A stretch of 64,000 bases of DNA from JBNJGB01 sp051747385 (GTDB lineage Bacteria; Myxococcota_A; UBA9042; PHBI01; JACKFB01): positions 102,095 to 166,094 of the forward strand of contig JBNJGB010000013.1 of NCBI GenBank assembly GCA_051747385.1. The letters are read 5' to 3'. The notes beneath the pieces were generated by a model, which saw only the letters and a list, made by a program, of their open reading frames with translations, was not told the origin of the DNA and searched no databases. Position 1 is the first letter of the stretch; the number at the start of each line of letters is the position of its first letter. Of the stretch, positions 1-8,991 are shown one piece after another. Made by a program: the position numbers and the translations under genes.

Positions 1-500
1 TCGCAGTCTCGCGCCTGTCCCTGCGCAAGGGCCTCCCCTGGTCCTTCGAGCTGGGCGGCACGCTGACGCACCTGCACGACTCCAGCATCTGGGGCGTCGG
101 GATGGACGTGAAGTGGGCCTTCGTCGAAGGCCTCCGGAACGCGCCCGACGTAGGGCTCCGACTCCACGTGACGAGTGTCCTGGGCAGCCGGGATCTCTCC
201 ATGCTCATGGCCGGGGGCGACTTCGTCCTGAGCAAGACCTTCGGCGTGGGCGGTCTGCTCCAGCTCACGCCCTACGCCGGCTACTCCGGAACCTACATCC
301 GCGCCACGTCGCACGTCCTCGGCCGCTTCGAGGCAGGCGACCTGGAGCCCGAGACCTTCATCATCGACGACCAGCACATCGACGCCCACCGCGCCACGCT
401 CGGCCTGCGCGTCGTGGCCTCCGTCGTCGACATGGCCTTCGAGACGGCCCTGGGCAAGGACGCCCAGACCTACTCCTTCCGGTTGGGCCTGACCTTCTAG
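1..500 (+). CDS. Outer-membrane beta-barrel protein, C-terminal part
   Basis: The reading frame is open from base 3, so the gene begins before the window and only about 165 residues are seen. The visible part alternates polar and hydrophobic residues in short runs separated by Gly/Asp/Thr turns, and it ends in 'YSFRLGLTF'. A terminal Phe after alternating hydrophobics is the usual BAM recognition signal of outer-membrane barrels. There is no enzymatic motif. The barrel call comes from this pattern and not from a recognised family, so the function is unknown. The stop codon directly abuts a 177-bp palindromic repeat that may act as the transcript end. Confidence 0.6.
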   Translation, partial: AVSRLSLRKGLPWSFELGGTLTHLHDSSIWGVGMDVKWAFVEGLRNAPDVGLRLHVTSVLGSRDLSMLMAGGDFVLSKTFGVGGLLQLTPYAGYSGTYIRATSHVLGRFEAGDLEPETFIIDDQHIDAHRATLGLRVVASVVDMAFETALGKDAQTYSFRLGLTF

Positions 501-677
501 CCCGGGTTTCTCACAAGACGTCGAGCGAAGCGCCGGGAGGCGCCCGTGGATCCGGCGTGACGCGGACTGGAGGCGGGTGTAGTCGTACTTGCAGTACGTC
601 GAGCCCGCCGGAGGGAGCACGCGTCGGAGACGCGGGTGGATCCCAAGCTGCAGCCGGCGGATGGTGAGAAATGCGGG
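501..677. repeat. 177-bp MITE-like palindromic repeat, copy 1
   Basis: The element is bounded by imperfect 14-bp terminal inverted repeats (CCCGGGTTTCTCAC at the left; reverse complement of the right end CCCGCATTTCTCAC). It has an internal palindrome CGTACTTGCAGTACG. A second copy of exactly the same length lies inverted at 22141-22317 and matches along its whole length. It begins at the base after the upstream stop codon. It encodes no credible protein; Arg/Ser-rich frames read from it are artefacts. Confidence 0.8.
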
Positions 678-696
678 CTAGCCGCCGGTCGGTAAT

Positions 697-878
697 CTCG
701 CGCCAAGACGCAAAGGCGCCAAGGGATCCGGGCCACCGGGGGGCACGTGGCTCGGCGCAGATGCTCGCCAGCTGAGACACTCTCTCCGCCGCCATCTCCC
801 CACCAGTTCGAGGCCGCGGCGACGGCCGAAAGGACACGAGGGACACCTCCCCTTTGCGGCTTGGCGCCTTTGCGCGAG
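697..878. repeat. Palindromic intergenic repeat of the 'GCGCCAAG/CTTTGCGCGAG' type
   Basis: The left arm carries CTCGCGCCAAGACGCAAAGG and the right arm reads CTTTGCGGCTTGGCGCC followed by TTTGCGCGAG, so the ends can pair. The same arm motifs occur in the about 250-bp repeats at 48599, 48882 and 57551, so this is probably a diverged or related element. No gene lies in 501-902. Confidence 0.55.
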
Positions 879-902
879 CCACACCAGCCGGGTCGGAGGT
901 CG

Positions 903-2378
903 CTACTTCAGGGAGAACCGGAGCACGGTCTCGCCGAGCTGAATCTCGTCGCCGTCCCGGAGGAACTGCTTGGTGATCTTCTGGCCGTTGACCAGGGTGC
1001 CGTTGGTGGACCCGAAGTCCGCGAGCTCGAAGCGCATGTCCTCGACCTTGATGCCGGCGTGCCGCTTGGACACCCCGGGGTCGGCGAGGACGATGCCGTT
1101 GCCCTGGATGGAGCCGATCGTGGTCACGTCCTCCACGAGGTAGAACTCCTCGCCCACGTGGGGGCCGGAGGTCGCCAGGAGCTTCCCCTTGTACGGCCCC
1201 TGGTAGTCGGGCTCCTCGACGACCTGGCCGGCGGCCTCGCGGCGGGATCGGACGATGGCCCCGACGAGCTTGATGAGGAGCACCAGGAGCAGCAGGCCGC
1301 CGAGCCCGACGCCGATCCAGATGAGCAGGGCCACCCAGTCGAACGCCTTCTCGCCGGGCTTGATCGGGATGTCGTACTCGTCCTCGACGATCTGGCCGTC
1401 CGGTGTCTCCACCTCCATGGTCAGCGCGACGGGCTTTTCCGACCCGTCGTAGTCCTCGTTCGGCTTGAACGTGAGGACGTACTGCTTTTTCAGCTCGTCG
1501 GCGATCTGCTCGAGGACCAGCGGGATGCTGTCCATGTCCGTGGTGTCGATCTCGCGGTACACGCCGTCGGTCTTGGACGCGAGGCTCTTCAGGTGGACGA
1601 GGTACTCGCTCGTGTCCATGGTGAAGCCGACGGCGTAGACCTTCACCCCGTTGGTGCGAGCGGCCTCGACGATGGGCTCCAGGCGGCGCTGGATCTTCTT
1701 GGGGCGCTTGTCCTTGCCGTCGGACATGAGCAGGAGGACACGCCGGCGCGGGAGATTCTGGGCGCCGCCGATGCGGTCGTCGATGATCTCCTTGATGTAC
1801 CGGTACAGATCCGGGGAGAAGGCCGCCGCGTCCTCGCTCGGCTGCGGGCGGGCGCGCTCCTCCACCGTCTCGGCCGTCCCCTTGTGGTTCTCGGTCCAGT
1901 CCTCGACGAGGCGGAGCGCCTTCTCGTCGTAGGTCCAGACCGCCACCTTGTCGTTGCCCGACAGCTTCCGGACGAAGTTCGCGAAGCCCTGCTGCTCGAA
2001 CTTGAAGACGTCCGGCTCGCGCTCCTCGCCGGCCACCTGCTCGAGCGTCCAGGACGCGTACGAGCGGTGGGCCGCCATGAGGACGGCCACGGCGACCCAC
2101 TCCCGGGCCTCCTCGGCGGTCTGCACCTCGATGGTGCCCGGGACCTCCTCGTCGCCGAGGGTGACGGTGATGTTCTCACCGTTCAGGCCGCCGATGGGCT
2201 CGTAGTCGTCGTCGAGGAGGTCGACGAACAGGCGGATCTCGCCCTTCTCGACGAAGTCCTCGGCGTTGACGTAGTCGACGTCCAGCTTCGCGCCCGCCCG
2301 AGCCGGCCCGGTCGAGAGCACGACGGAGAGGAGCAGGAGCAGCGTGGTCGCGTAGGGCGTCACGACGTGTCGCAACAC
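903..2378 (-). CDS. Membrane protein with VWA domain and C-terminal FHA domain
   Basis: The protein has 491 aa. A signal peptide (about 1-28, Leu-rich, ending 'ARA') is followed by an extracytoplasmic von Willebrand A region (about 95-320, with 'LLLMSDGKDKR'), a transmembrane helix (about 345-370) and a cytoplasmic FHA domain (about 400-490, with 'SKRHAGIKV' and 'DFGSTNGTLVNG'). The canonical DxSxS metal site of VWA is not evident near 'VAVLMAAHRS', so metal binding may be lost. FHA domains bind phosphothreonine, so the protein could pass a kinase signal across the membrane. It starts at a GTG behind CGGAGG. It is the last minus-strand gene after the injection-system genes and next to a second FHA gene. 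A functional link to the injection system is inferred from position only. Confidence 0.8.
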   Translation of the reverse strand: MLRHVVTPYATTLLLLLSVVLSTGPARAGAKLDVDYVNAEDFVEKGEIRLFVDLLDDDYEPIGGLNGENITVTLGDEEVPGTIEVQTAEEAREWVAVAVLMAAHRSYASWTLEQVAGEEREPDVFKFEQQGFANFVRKLSGNDKVAVWTYDEKALRLVEDWTENHKGTAETVEERARPQPSEDAAAFSPDLYRYIKEIIDDRIGGAQNLPRRRVLLLMSDGKDKRPKKIQRRLEPIVEAARTNGVKVYAVGFTMDTSEYLVHLKSLASKTDGVYREIDTTDMDSIPLVLEQIADELKKQYVLTFKPNEDYDGSEKPVALTMEVETPDGQIVEDEYDIPIKPGEKAFDWVALLIWIGVGLGGLLLLVLLIKLVGAIVRSRREAAGQVVEEPDYQGPYKGKLLATSGPHVGEEFYLVEDVTTIGSIQGNGIVLADPGVSKRHAGIKVEDMRFELADFGSTNGTLVNGQKITKQFLRDGDEIQLGETVLRFSLK

Positions 2379-2517
2379 AGGCCTCCGGTCTGGTGGGTCG
2401 GCGCAGATGCGGCGGCATTATGCCGACCCGACCGCACCTTGCCAATCTTCACCGGCGACTCGGGCTCGCCGGAGGCAGGGTTACGCGGGGACGGCCGCGG
2501 GAAGGGCTCCCGGCGAC

Positions 2518-3150
2518 TCAGTAAAGGGACTTGAACTTGAGCTCCGTCCGACCGAGGCGGATCCGGTCGTTGTCGATGAGCTCTTCCTTCGAGATCCGCT
2601 TGCCGTTGGCGTACGTGCCGTTGGTCGAGTCGAGATCCACCAGGACGAAGCTGTCCTCCTCGTGGCGGAGCACCGCGTGGCGGGCGGACATGTATTGATC
2701 CGTCAGGACGATGTCGCAGTCCGCGGCGGTCCCCATCACGTTCTTGCCCGTGACCAGGCGGAAGTCCTGGCCCTTGAGCGGACCGTTGAGCGCGACGACC
2801 CATCCGACGCACTCCTGGGGCCGCTCCTGGACCACCTGGATGAACTGGGTCTTGTCGCCGAACTCGGGCTCGGGCTCTTGCTGGGCCGGCTGCGCGCCGC
2901 CGTCCTCAGCCCCCTTCTTGCGACCGAACAGTCCCATGCCCCCGTCCTTGTCCTTGGCCTTCTGCTGCTTCTTCTTGCCGCCCCCGGCGGCACCCTTCGC
3001 CTTCTTCCCGGCGCCGTCGACGGCCTTGTTGAACTTGCCGGCCACCTTGCCCTTGGCCTTGGCCTGGGCACCCATCATCTTGCCCTTGGCGCCAGCCGTC
3101 GCGCCGGTCACCCGCGCACGCCCCAGGTTCTTCAAGAAGTCGAAGACCAT
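2518..3150 (-). CDS. FHA domain protein with Lys-rich N-terminal linker
   Basis: The protein has 210 aa and no signal peptide. Residues about 1-90 are rich in Lys, Gly and Ala and look disordered. The FHA domain occupies about 110-210 and keeps the phosphothreonine-binding features: 'SARHAVLR' and 'DLDSTNGTYANG'. It lies between the structural genes of the injection system and the VWA-FHA gene, in the same direction, after a hairpin at 3228-3249. FHA proteins are known as phosphorylation-dependent switches in type VI secretion. A similar role here is plausible, since Ser/Thr kinases and a PP2C phosphatase lie elsewhere in the window, but it is not shown. Confidence 0.85.
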   Translation of the reverse strand: MVFDFLKNLGRARVTGATAGAKGKMMGAQAKAKGKVAGKFNKAVDGAGKKAKGAAGGGKKKQQKAKDKDGGMGLFGRKKGAEDGGAQPAQQEPEPEFGDKTQFIQVVQERPQECVGWVVALNGPLKGQDFRLVTGKNVMGTAADCDIVLTDQYMSARHAVLRHEEDSFVLVDLDSTNGTYANGKRISKEELIDNDRIRLGRTELKFKSLY

Positions 3151-3227
3151 GTCACCTCAACGGCCAGGCGGCCGCCCCGAAACAACCTCCGGCAAGGTTC
3201 GCAAGGAACGGTCGCCAGATCAAGGAA

Positions 3228-3249
3228 GGCGGGCCCGCGAGGACCCGCC
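3228..3249 (-). terminator. GC hairpin downstream of the last baseplate-type gene
   Basis: On the minus strand GGCGGGTCC and GGGCCCGCC pair (one G-U) around a 4-nt loop, 28 nt after the stop of the 3277-4815 gene. The following bases are TTCCTT and not a full U-tract, so termination would be weak or partial. It may lower transcription of the FHA genes relative to the structural genes. Confidence 0.4.
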
Positions 3250-3276
3250 CTCCTGTTGCCCGGAGCCCGCTCCGGC

Positions 3277-4815
3277 TCATGCGGGCTGGTAGAACCAGAG
3301 CTTGAACATGTTGATGTCGCGATCCGCCGTCACCGGGGTGATGCGGAACGTGAGGAAGGTGTCCGTCACGTACTCCGCCGGCACCTCGAAAGGCCAGTTG
3401 CGCCAGCGGAAGCGCCGGTCGTTGCCCTCGCAGACCCAGTTGCCGACCTTCTTTCCATTGACGGTGACCTCGCACTCCCAGTCACCGTGGACGTAGTCCA
3501 TGCGCGCGACGAGCATCAGGTTCTTGTTGGGCACCACGTTGGTGACCTCGAACTCGCAGAAGCCGCCCTCGAAGGCCACGCCGACGTCCTCGACGATGAC
3601 CCCGTCCGGGTACTTGAGCTTCTGCCGGGTCCGGTACTTGTCCTGCGCGTCCGCGATGCGGAACTTGTGGTCCGCCTCCGAGCGCTTGTCGAGCACGTCG
3701 ATCATGTCGATGCGCTTCATCTTCACGGCGTCGATGTCCAGGACCGGCCCGAAGTCGTCGCTGCGCACCTTGATCTTCTCGAACACCGCCTCCGTCGGGG
3801 CCGCGGCCTCCGGCTCGGCCTTCTTCGCCCGCGGCTTGATCTTCGCCGAGAACACGGTGGTGAGGTTCTGCGTGCTCTTGCGCTGATAGCCCAGGATGTT
3901 GACGAGGAACTCCGGCGAGACGGGCTCGCCCTCCTTGTACATGCCCTGGAGAAGCTCCACGTGCTTCTTGAAGGAGGCGAACTCCTTCTTCGAGGAGAAC
4001 TGCGGGTGGTTGGCCTCCACATCGGCCACCAGGGTGGACTGCAGCTCGAACAGGAGCGCGAAGAGCGGCCCCAGGTTCCACCGGTCGACCAGGTTCATCC
4101 GCAGGAACATGTCCAGCGTGAGGAGCGTGTGAAGCACGTCCCCGGCGGGCAGGATGCGCAGGTTGTGGTACATGTGCGCGTAGACCTGCCGCGCCTCGCC
4201 CAGCATGTCCCCCATCTCGCGCAGCGTGTTCGGCGCCAGGGTCGTCCCCACGACGCCCGCGTTCGGGGTATACCGCAGGTCGATCTCGTTCGGCTTCGGG
4301 TCCGACGGATCCTTGGCGTCCGTGATGCGCTTGACGTCCTTGGTCAGGTGGATGCGCGCCAGCTCCACCTCCCGCTGGACGTCCGGCTCGGTGATGATCC
4401 AGTCGACCTTCACCTTCTCGGCGACCCGCCGGTGGCCCTTGTACTCCAGGTTCGCCCGGTAGCTGACGAAGTCGACCAGGTCCTCCACGTACTTCACGAC
4501 CAGGTAGACCGTGGCCGGCAGCTTGAAGTCGCTGGGGTCGAGGGTCTTGATGTCCGGCTCGGGCAGGTAGATGTCGTGGCCCTCGCCGTCGATGGCGTAC
4601 CCCGGAGCGATCTCCACGGACAGGTCCGCTCGCCCGCGCGCGCTCACCTTCAGGCCGCCCTCCACGTCCGGCACGATGCCGGGTCCGTGGCACAGGCGGT
4701 TGTGCAGCTTGTGCTTGTCGACCTGGTACCTCACCAGATCGTTCCAGTCGTCCGCCGTGGTCTGGAACCCGGTGAAGAAGTTGAGCCTCTTGAATCCCTT
4801 GAAGTCTTCCGCCAT
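3277..4815 (-). CDS. Injection-system baseplate-associated protein of unknown function
   Basis: The protein has 512 aa, with no signal peptide or membrane helix. The N-terminal 130 residues ('FFTGFQTTADDWNDL', then 'GYAIDGEGHDIYLPEP') look like the N-terminal module of conserved proteins found beside contractile-tail baseplate genes. The middle part is helical and contains a short Lys/Ala/Glu/Pro linker ('KPRAKKAEPEAAAPTEA'). The C-terminal 130 residues look beta-rich with several Trp and could be a carbohydrate-binding-like sandwich. It starts 47 nt after the PASTA-tail gene in the same direction, so it is probably co-transcribed. It could be a fibre or receptor-binding protein, since no other fibre candidate exists here. 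I do not recognise a named family with certainty. Confidence 0.6.
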   Translation of the reverse strand: MAEDFKGFKRLNFFTGFQTTADDWNDLVRYQVDKHKLHNRLCHGPGIVPDVEGGLKVSARGRADLSVEIAPGYAIDGEGHDIYLPEPDIKTLDPSDFKLPATVYLVVKYVEDLVDFVSYRANLEYKGHRRVAEKVKVDWIITEPDVQREVELARIHLTKDVKRITDAKDPSDPKPNEIDLRYTPNAGVVGTTLAPNTLREMGDMLGEARQVYAHMYHNLRILPAGDVLHTLLTLDMFLRMNLVDRWNLGPLFALLFELQSTLVADVEANHPQFSSKKEFASFKKHVELLQGMYKEGEPVSPEFLVNILGYQRKSTQNLTTVFSAKIKPRAKKAEPEAAAPTEAVFEKIKVRSDDFGPVLDIDAVKMKRIDMIDVLDKRSEADHKFRIADAQDKYRTRQKLKYPDGVIVEDVGVAFEGGFCEFEVTNVVPNKNLMLVARMDYVHGDWECEVTVNGKKVGNWVCEGNDRRFRWRNWPFEVPAEYVTDTFLTFRITPVTADRDINMFKLWFYQPA

Positions 4816-4862
4816 GTACTGCTCCTGGAGCCGGGCTCGTCCGCCGCGGCGCGCGTCGCGCC

Positions 4863-6023
4863 TCACTCGTCCTTCTTCGTCTTCTTCTTCCGCGACCGCC
4901 CCTTCGAGCCGCCCTCCTTCTTCGAGGAGGGCTTCGAGGACTTCGACGAGGACCGCTTCTTCCGACGACTCGAGCCGGACTTCTTCGCCGACGTGTCCTC
5001 CGCCTCGGACGTGTCCTCCGCCTTCGCCTTCTTCGACGCGCCCTTCTTCGCGGACGTCGACCTCTTCGAGGCGGTCTTCTTCTTCTTCGGGGAGGACTCC
5101 TTCGCGGCCCCCTCCGCCTCCGCCTCGGGCGCCTCCCCGGCTTCGGAGGTCTCCGCCTCCGGGCCCGACCCGGGCGCGCCGACGTCCATCCCGACGCCGA
5201 TGCCGCCGCCGACCGTCATGAAGACGCCCATCTCTCCGGCCTCCTCCTCGTCGCGGAAGGCGAGGTAGTAGCTGGTGTGGGCGGGCTTCTGGGCCTGGAT
5301 GATCTGGTGGATCTTGATGATCTCGTCCTCGGGCACCTCCGAGGCCGGCCGATCGAGGCGCACCACGAAGCAGTGCGCCAGGTTCATGGGCGGCAGGATG
5401 ACCGCGTCGTCGCCCACCGTGGAGCCCGCGCCGATGCGGAACCCCGAAAACGGCCAGGTGTTCTCCTCGATGGTGACGTTCGCCCCCGTGTAGATGTGGA
5501 CGAACTCCTCGATGGCCCGCTTCGTCCCCCGGTACGGGAACAGGCGGGTCGCCGCGAGGAGCATCCTCCTGCGCTGCAGGTCGTCCCAGTCCGGGCTCAG
5601 CGTGATGGCCAGCCAGCTCGCCAGCCAGGGCAGGAACTCCGGGTCGCTCGTCCGCGGATCGAACAGCTCGTGGATCTGCTCGAGGCGCGACGAGACGCTG
5701 TCGAAGCCGTGCTGGACGATGTACAGGAAGCCGCGCAGGAACGCGGCGGCGTCGGTGGACTCCTGCTGGAAGACCTGCGGCAGGTACGACACCAGGTTCT
5801 GCCGGGTGACCTGCAGGCCGATCTCGCGGTCGCTGTCGATGAGCTGACCGCTCCGCGGAGACTGCTCGACGATGCTGAACTCGTCGGCGTAGGCCTCGGT
5901 GTAGTGCACACGCCACCGGCTCAGCCCCGCGTTGCGCAAGACGGTGGTGGCGTCGCGCAGATGGAGGCCGACGACGTCCGGCAGGACGACCTTCCGGGTG
6001 CGCGGCTCAGACGATGCGCTCAT
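4863..6023 (-). CDS. PASTA domain plus tail-protein-I-like baseplate protein with basic C-terminal tail
   Basis: The protein has 386 aa in three parts. Residues about 11-75 are a PASTA-type module ('LPDVVGLHLRDATTVLRNAG', ending 'IGLQVTRQ'). Residues about 78-265 resemble phage tail protein I/wedge proteins of eCIS loci ('YLPQVFQQ', 'FLPWLASWLAITL', 'LFPYRGTKRAIEEFV'). Residues about 275-386 are a low-complexity Ala/Glu then Lys/Ser/Arg-rich tail. The ATG overlaps the end of the baseplate J gene by 17 nt, so the two are likely translationally coupled. PASTA domains usually bind peptidoglycan fragments in kinases and penicillin-binding proteins. On a baseplate component it could anchor the machine to the cell wall or recognise it. 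Confidence 0.8.
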   Translation of the reverse strand: MSASSEPRTRKVVLPDVVGLHLRDATTVLRNAGLSRWRVHYTEAYADEFSIVEQSPRSGQLIDSDREIGLQVTRQNLVSYLPQVFQQESTDAAAFLRGFLYIVQHGFDSVSSRLEQIHELFDPRTSDPEFLPWLASWLAITLSPDWDDLQRRRMLLAATRLFPYRGTKRAIEEFVHIYTGANVTIEENTWPFSGFRIGAGSTVGDDAVILPPMNLAHCFVVRLDRPASEVPEDEIIKIHQIIQAQKPAHTSYYLAFRDEEEAGEMGVFMTVGGGIGVGMDVGAPGSGPEAETSEAGEAPEAEAEGAAKESSPKKKKTASKRSTSAKKGASKKAKAEDTSEAEDTSAKKSGSSRRKKRSSSKSSKPSSKKEGGSKGRSRKKKTKKDE

Positions 6024-8991
6024 GCGCCTTCTCGGTCGCGTTCACGTTCACGAGGTGCACGAGCTGATCGTCGCCGATCTTGAGCTGCTCCACCTCGACG
6101 TTGCGGATCTCGTCGTACAGGCGGATCCGATCCACGAAGTCGACGCCGTCCACCTCCTCGATGACCTGGTAGAGGTCGATCTTCAGGACGGCGCGGCCGA
6201 ACGGCCACCCCTTCGCGCTGCGGCCGCCGTACAGCGGGTGCAGGAACTTGCGCAGCGCGCGCTCGATGCCCCGCTTGATGCGGTCGCTGGCGCCGGCCTG
6301 GGTCCGGACGAACTCCACGTCCACGGACAGCTCCGCGTACGAGGGCCGCACCACGTTGACCACCGTGGACACCAGCTTGCGCTCGTTCAGGTAGCTGCGG
6401 ACCTTCTTGAGGAGCTCGGACGTGGGGACCGGCTTCTCCTCGAGCCGGGCGTGCAGCGGGGCGCGGGGCACGACGATGACCGCCACCTCGCCCTCGCGCG
6501 CGGCCGACGGGAGGCACTTCACCCGGGCCACCGAGGTGGACGCCTCCATGGCGAGCCACTCGAAGTCGTCGGCCGTCACGGCCCGGTTGCGCGCCTTGAT
6601 GATGTGCGGCGCGCGCAGCTTGGCCTCCTCGACGGACTCCATGTCGCAGCCGCCCGCCGCCGGATAGGGGTTGGTCACCCCGTTGACGAAGGCCAGGTTC
6701 TGCTTCACGTCCACGATGGCCTCGGCCGGGACGTTGCCCTCGGCGCCCCCGCCGACCTGATAGCGGCCGGCCTTGATGTTCTTGTCGCCCTTCGGCGGGA
6801 TCATGCCGCGCACGCCGTCGCCGAAGCGGAGCTCCCCGGTGGACAGATCCTTCGTGTAGACGCGGTCGCGCGGGCCCGACTCGAAGAAGCTGTCCACCGG
6901 CCGCCAGCGGACCCACCAGCCGTCGCCGTCCGGGTCCTCGACGACCCCCTGGTCGCCGAAGTGCGTCAGGACGTCCTCCAGCTCCTCGCCGCGCGGCTTC
7001 TCCGGCTCGCGGACGAGCAGCACCTCCCCCTCGAGGACCGGCCCCCGGGGGAAGTGGAAGGACTGGTTCGGGGTGCCCTGGCTCGTGCCCAGGGGTGTCT
7101 CGCCGAACGTGGTGACGTTCGTGGCGTAGGCGGCGTTCAGCAGCACCCGGTCGACGCGCGGCGCCTCGTCGTAGCCGCCCATCTCCAGGCGCGCCCGCAT
7201 CCAGTACAGGCTCTCGCCGAAGCGCCGCGACTTCCGGCAGTCCCGCGGCCCCACGAACGAGATGAAGCCCGCCTGGGTGAAGTTGTCCGTGGTGTCGCGC
7301 GGGGCCATCGGCGCCCAGGTCTTCCCGTTCCAGTACTCCCAGACGACGCGCTGCTCGACGTAGCCGTCGGCGCGATCCTCGAACGAGCCCAGGGCCTCGT
7401 ATCCCCCACGGTGCTCCGCCTCGACGACGTTGAAATAGACGTCGCACGTGTCGTTGGGGAACGGCGCCTCCCAGCCCAGGTACAGGGTGGGCGACTCCTC
7501 CGCCACGGGCTGGAAGACCTGGAACGGCTTGTACTCCGTCGCCGCGATCTTGCTGTGATCCGTGTAGACGAAGTCGTTGTAGACGATGCAGTTGTCGAGG
7601 GCCTGCATCTCCTCCTGGAACTTGAAGACCAGGGACTTCAGGTTCGGCGGCCGGAGGGGGCGATCGTCCTTCCAGACCCAGGTGTCCTCCTGGAGCTCGT
7701 AGGTGCCCTCGACGCCGTAGTCGCCGTTTTCGATGCGGCAGCGGATGAACAGCCCCTCGACGCCGTTCACCTCGGCGACGGCCAGGTCCTTCGGGCGGTT
7801 GAACGAGATGGTGCCGCTCTCGGTGAGGTTCCGCGTCCCGTCCTCGAACCCGTGGTCGCTCTCGATGGAATCGCCAGCGGCCTTCGAGCGCGCGAGCACC
7901 TTCCAGCGCTTGCCGTTGAAGTACTCCCAGCGGAGCAGCAGGTCGTGGGACGCGCGCGCCGGCTCGGCGACGGTCTGGTCGGAGGTCTCCACCTCGACGC
8001 GGACCACCGAGTCCGGCTGGCCCAGCACCTCGTCCGAGGCGAGGTACAGGGTGGTGTCCACGCCGGGCGTGCGACCGAAGGGCTGGAAGTTCTTGTCCAG
8101 GTCCAGCACCTGGTAGACGTCGCCCTCCGTGTTGCACAGGGCCACTTCCGGGACGACGCCCTCCCCCATGATCTCCAGGCGCGCCTGGATGACGTCGACG
8201 ACCGTCTCCTCGTCGGACCGGGGCAGCTCGAACAACCGCCCGCGGATCCACCAGCTCTCCGTCTCGTCCACGGTGGTGGGCTCGAAGCGCGGCGGGCCCT
8301 GGAAGGCGACGACGTTGCGCTCCAGCTCCATGGACGGGCGCCCCAGCTCACGCCAGCGGTTGCCGTCCCAGTACTCCCACTCGAGGAGGTCGTGGAACTC
8401 CCGCTCCCCGGAGCCCTGGGCCTCGAAGCGGAGGAAGAGGATGGCATCCTCGCCGAAGGCGCTCAAGCGCTCGCTGCCCAGGTAGAGGTAGCGCTCGATG
8501 CTGCGGGCCCCGCCGAAGACCTCGAAGGCCCCGGCCTCGCCGTTCGCGGCGCCGGTGTTGTCCGCGAACATCTGGTTGTACTGGCTCATGCAGCGCACGA
8601 GCCGATTCGACACGGCCACCAGGTCCGAGGCCGTCTCGAAGGACAGCGCGGGCTGGTCGTCGGACGGCTTGGTGGCCAGGCGCGTCCCGGCCGGGATGCG
8701 CACGTGGTCGATCTTCTCGTGCACGTCGAAGTGCACCAGCGCCCGCGCCGGCTGCGGCGGTCGGAGCTGGACGCCGAGGAGGTTGAGGAACGCGAGGTAG
8801 TTCTTCTCCGGGACGCGGTTCAGACGGTAGATGCTCATCTCCGTCATCCACGCGAACAGCTCCAGCAGCGTGATGCCCGGATCGGACTTGTTGAAGTTGG
8901 TCCACTCCGGGCAGTACTGCGGGATGAGGCGGATCGCCTCCTCGACGATGTCCTCGAACGATCGATCGTCGAGGTTGGGGCTGGGGATCAT
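6007..8991 (-). CDS. Baseplate J-like (gp6/gp47-type) assembly protein
   Basis: The protein has 994 aa, the usual size of large baseplate wedge proteins (Afp11/Afp12 type). The N-terminus 'WTNFNKSDPGITLLELFAWM' is typical of the putative baseplate assembly family. The middle has repeated 'WEYWDG/N-RW' segments (near residues 235, 420 and 580) that look like duplicated beta modules. The C-terminal third carries the baseplate J region ('GELRFGDGVRGMIPP' and the following 'YQVGGGAEGNVPA'). The start is the ATG overlapping the gp25 stop as ATGA, which sets the frame. A longer upstream frame exists but would run through gp25. Only one J-type gene is present, whereas Afp/PVC have two. Confidence 0.92.
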   Translation of the reverse strand: MIPSPNLDDRSFEDIVEEAIRLIPQYCPEWTNFNKSDPGITLLELFAWMTEMSIYRLNRVPEKNYLAFLNLLGVQLRPPQPARALVHFDVHEKIDHVRIPAGTRLATKPSDDQPALSFETASDLVAVSNRLVRCMSQYNQMFADNTGAANGEAGAFEVFGGARSIERYLYLGSERLSAFGEDAILFLRFEAQGSGEREFHDLLEWEYWDGNRWRELGRPSMELERNVVAFQGPPRFEPTTVDETESWWIRGRLFELPRSDEETVVDVIQARLEIMGEGVVPEVALCNTEGDVYQVLDLDKNFQPFGRTPGVDTTLYLASDEVLGQPDSVVRVEVETSDQTVAEPARASHDLLLRWEYFNGKRWKVLARSKAAGDSIESDHGFEDGTRNLTESGTISFNRPKDLAVAEVNGVEGLFIRCRIENGDYGVEGTYELQEDTWVWKDDRPLRPPNLKSLVFKFQEEMQALDNCIVYNDFVYTDHSKIAATEYKPFQVFQPVAEESPTLYLGWEAPFPNDTCDVYFNVVEAEHRGGYEALGSFEDRADGYVEQRVVWEYWNGKTWAPMAPRDTTDNFTQAGFISFVGPRDCRKSRRFGESLYWMRARLEMGGYDEAPRVDRVLLNAAYATNVTTFGETPLGTSQGTPNQSFHFPRGPVLEGEVLLVREPEKPRGEELEDVLTHFGDQGVVEDPDGDGWWVRWRPVDSFFESGPRDRVYTKDLSTGELRFGDGVRGMIPPKGDKNIKAGRYQVGGGAEGNVPAEAIVDVKQNLAFVNGVTNPYPAAGGCDMESVEEAKLRAPHIIKARNRAVTADDFEWLAMEASTSVARVKCLPSAAREGEVAVIVVPRAPLHARLEEKPVPTSELLKKVRSYLNERKLVSTVVNVVRPSYAELSVDVEFVRTQAGASDRIKRGIERALRKFLHPLYGGRSAKGWPFGRAVLKIDLYQVIEEVDGVDFVDRIRLYDEIRNVEVEQLKIGDDQLVHLVNVNATEKAHERIV

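Noticed and set aside
2407..5268. Very long open frame of 953 codons on the plus strand
   Set aside because: It is antisense to the FHA and baseplate-type genes, is rich in Leu/His/Val/Arg shadow sequence typical of GC-rich complements, and shows no family features.
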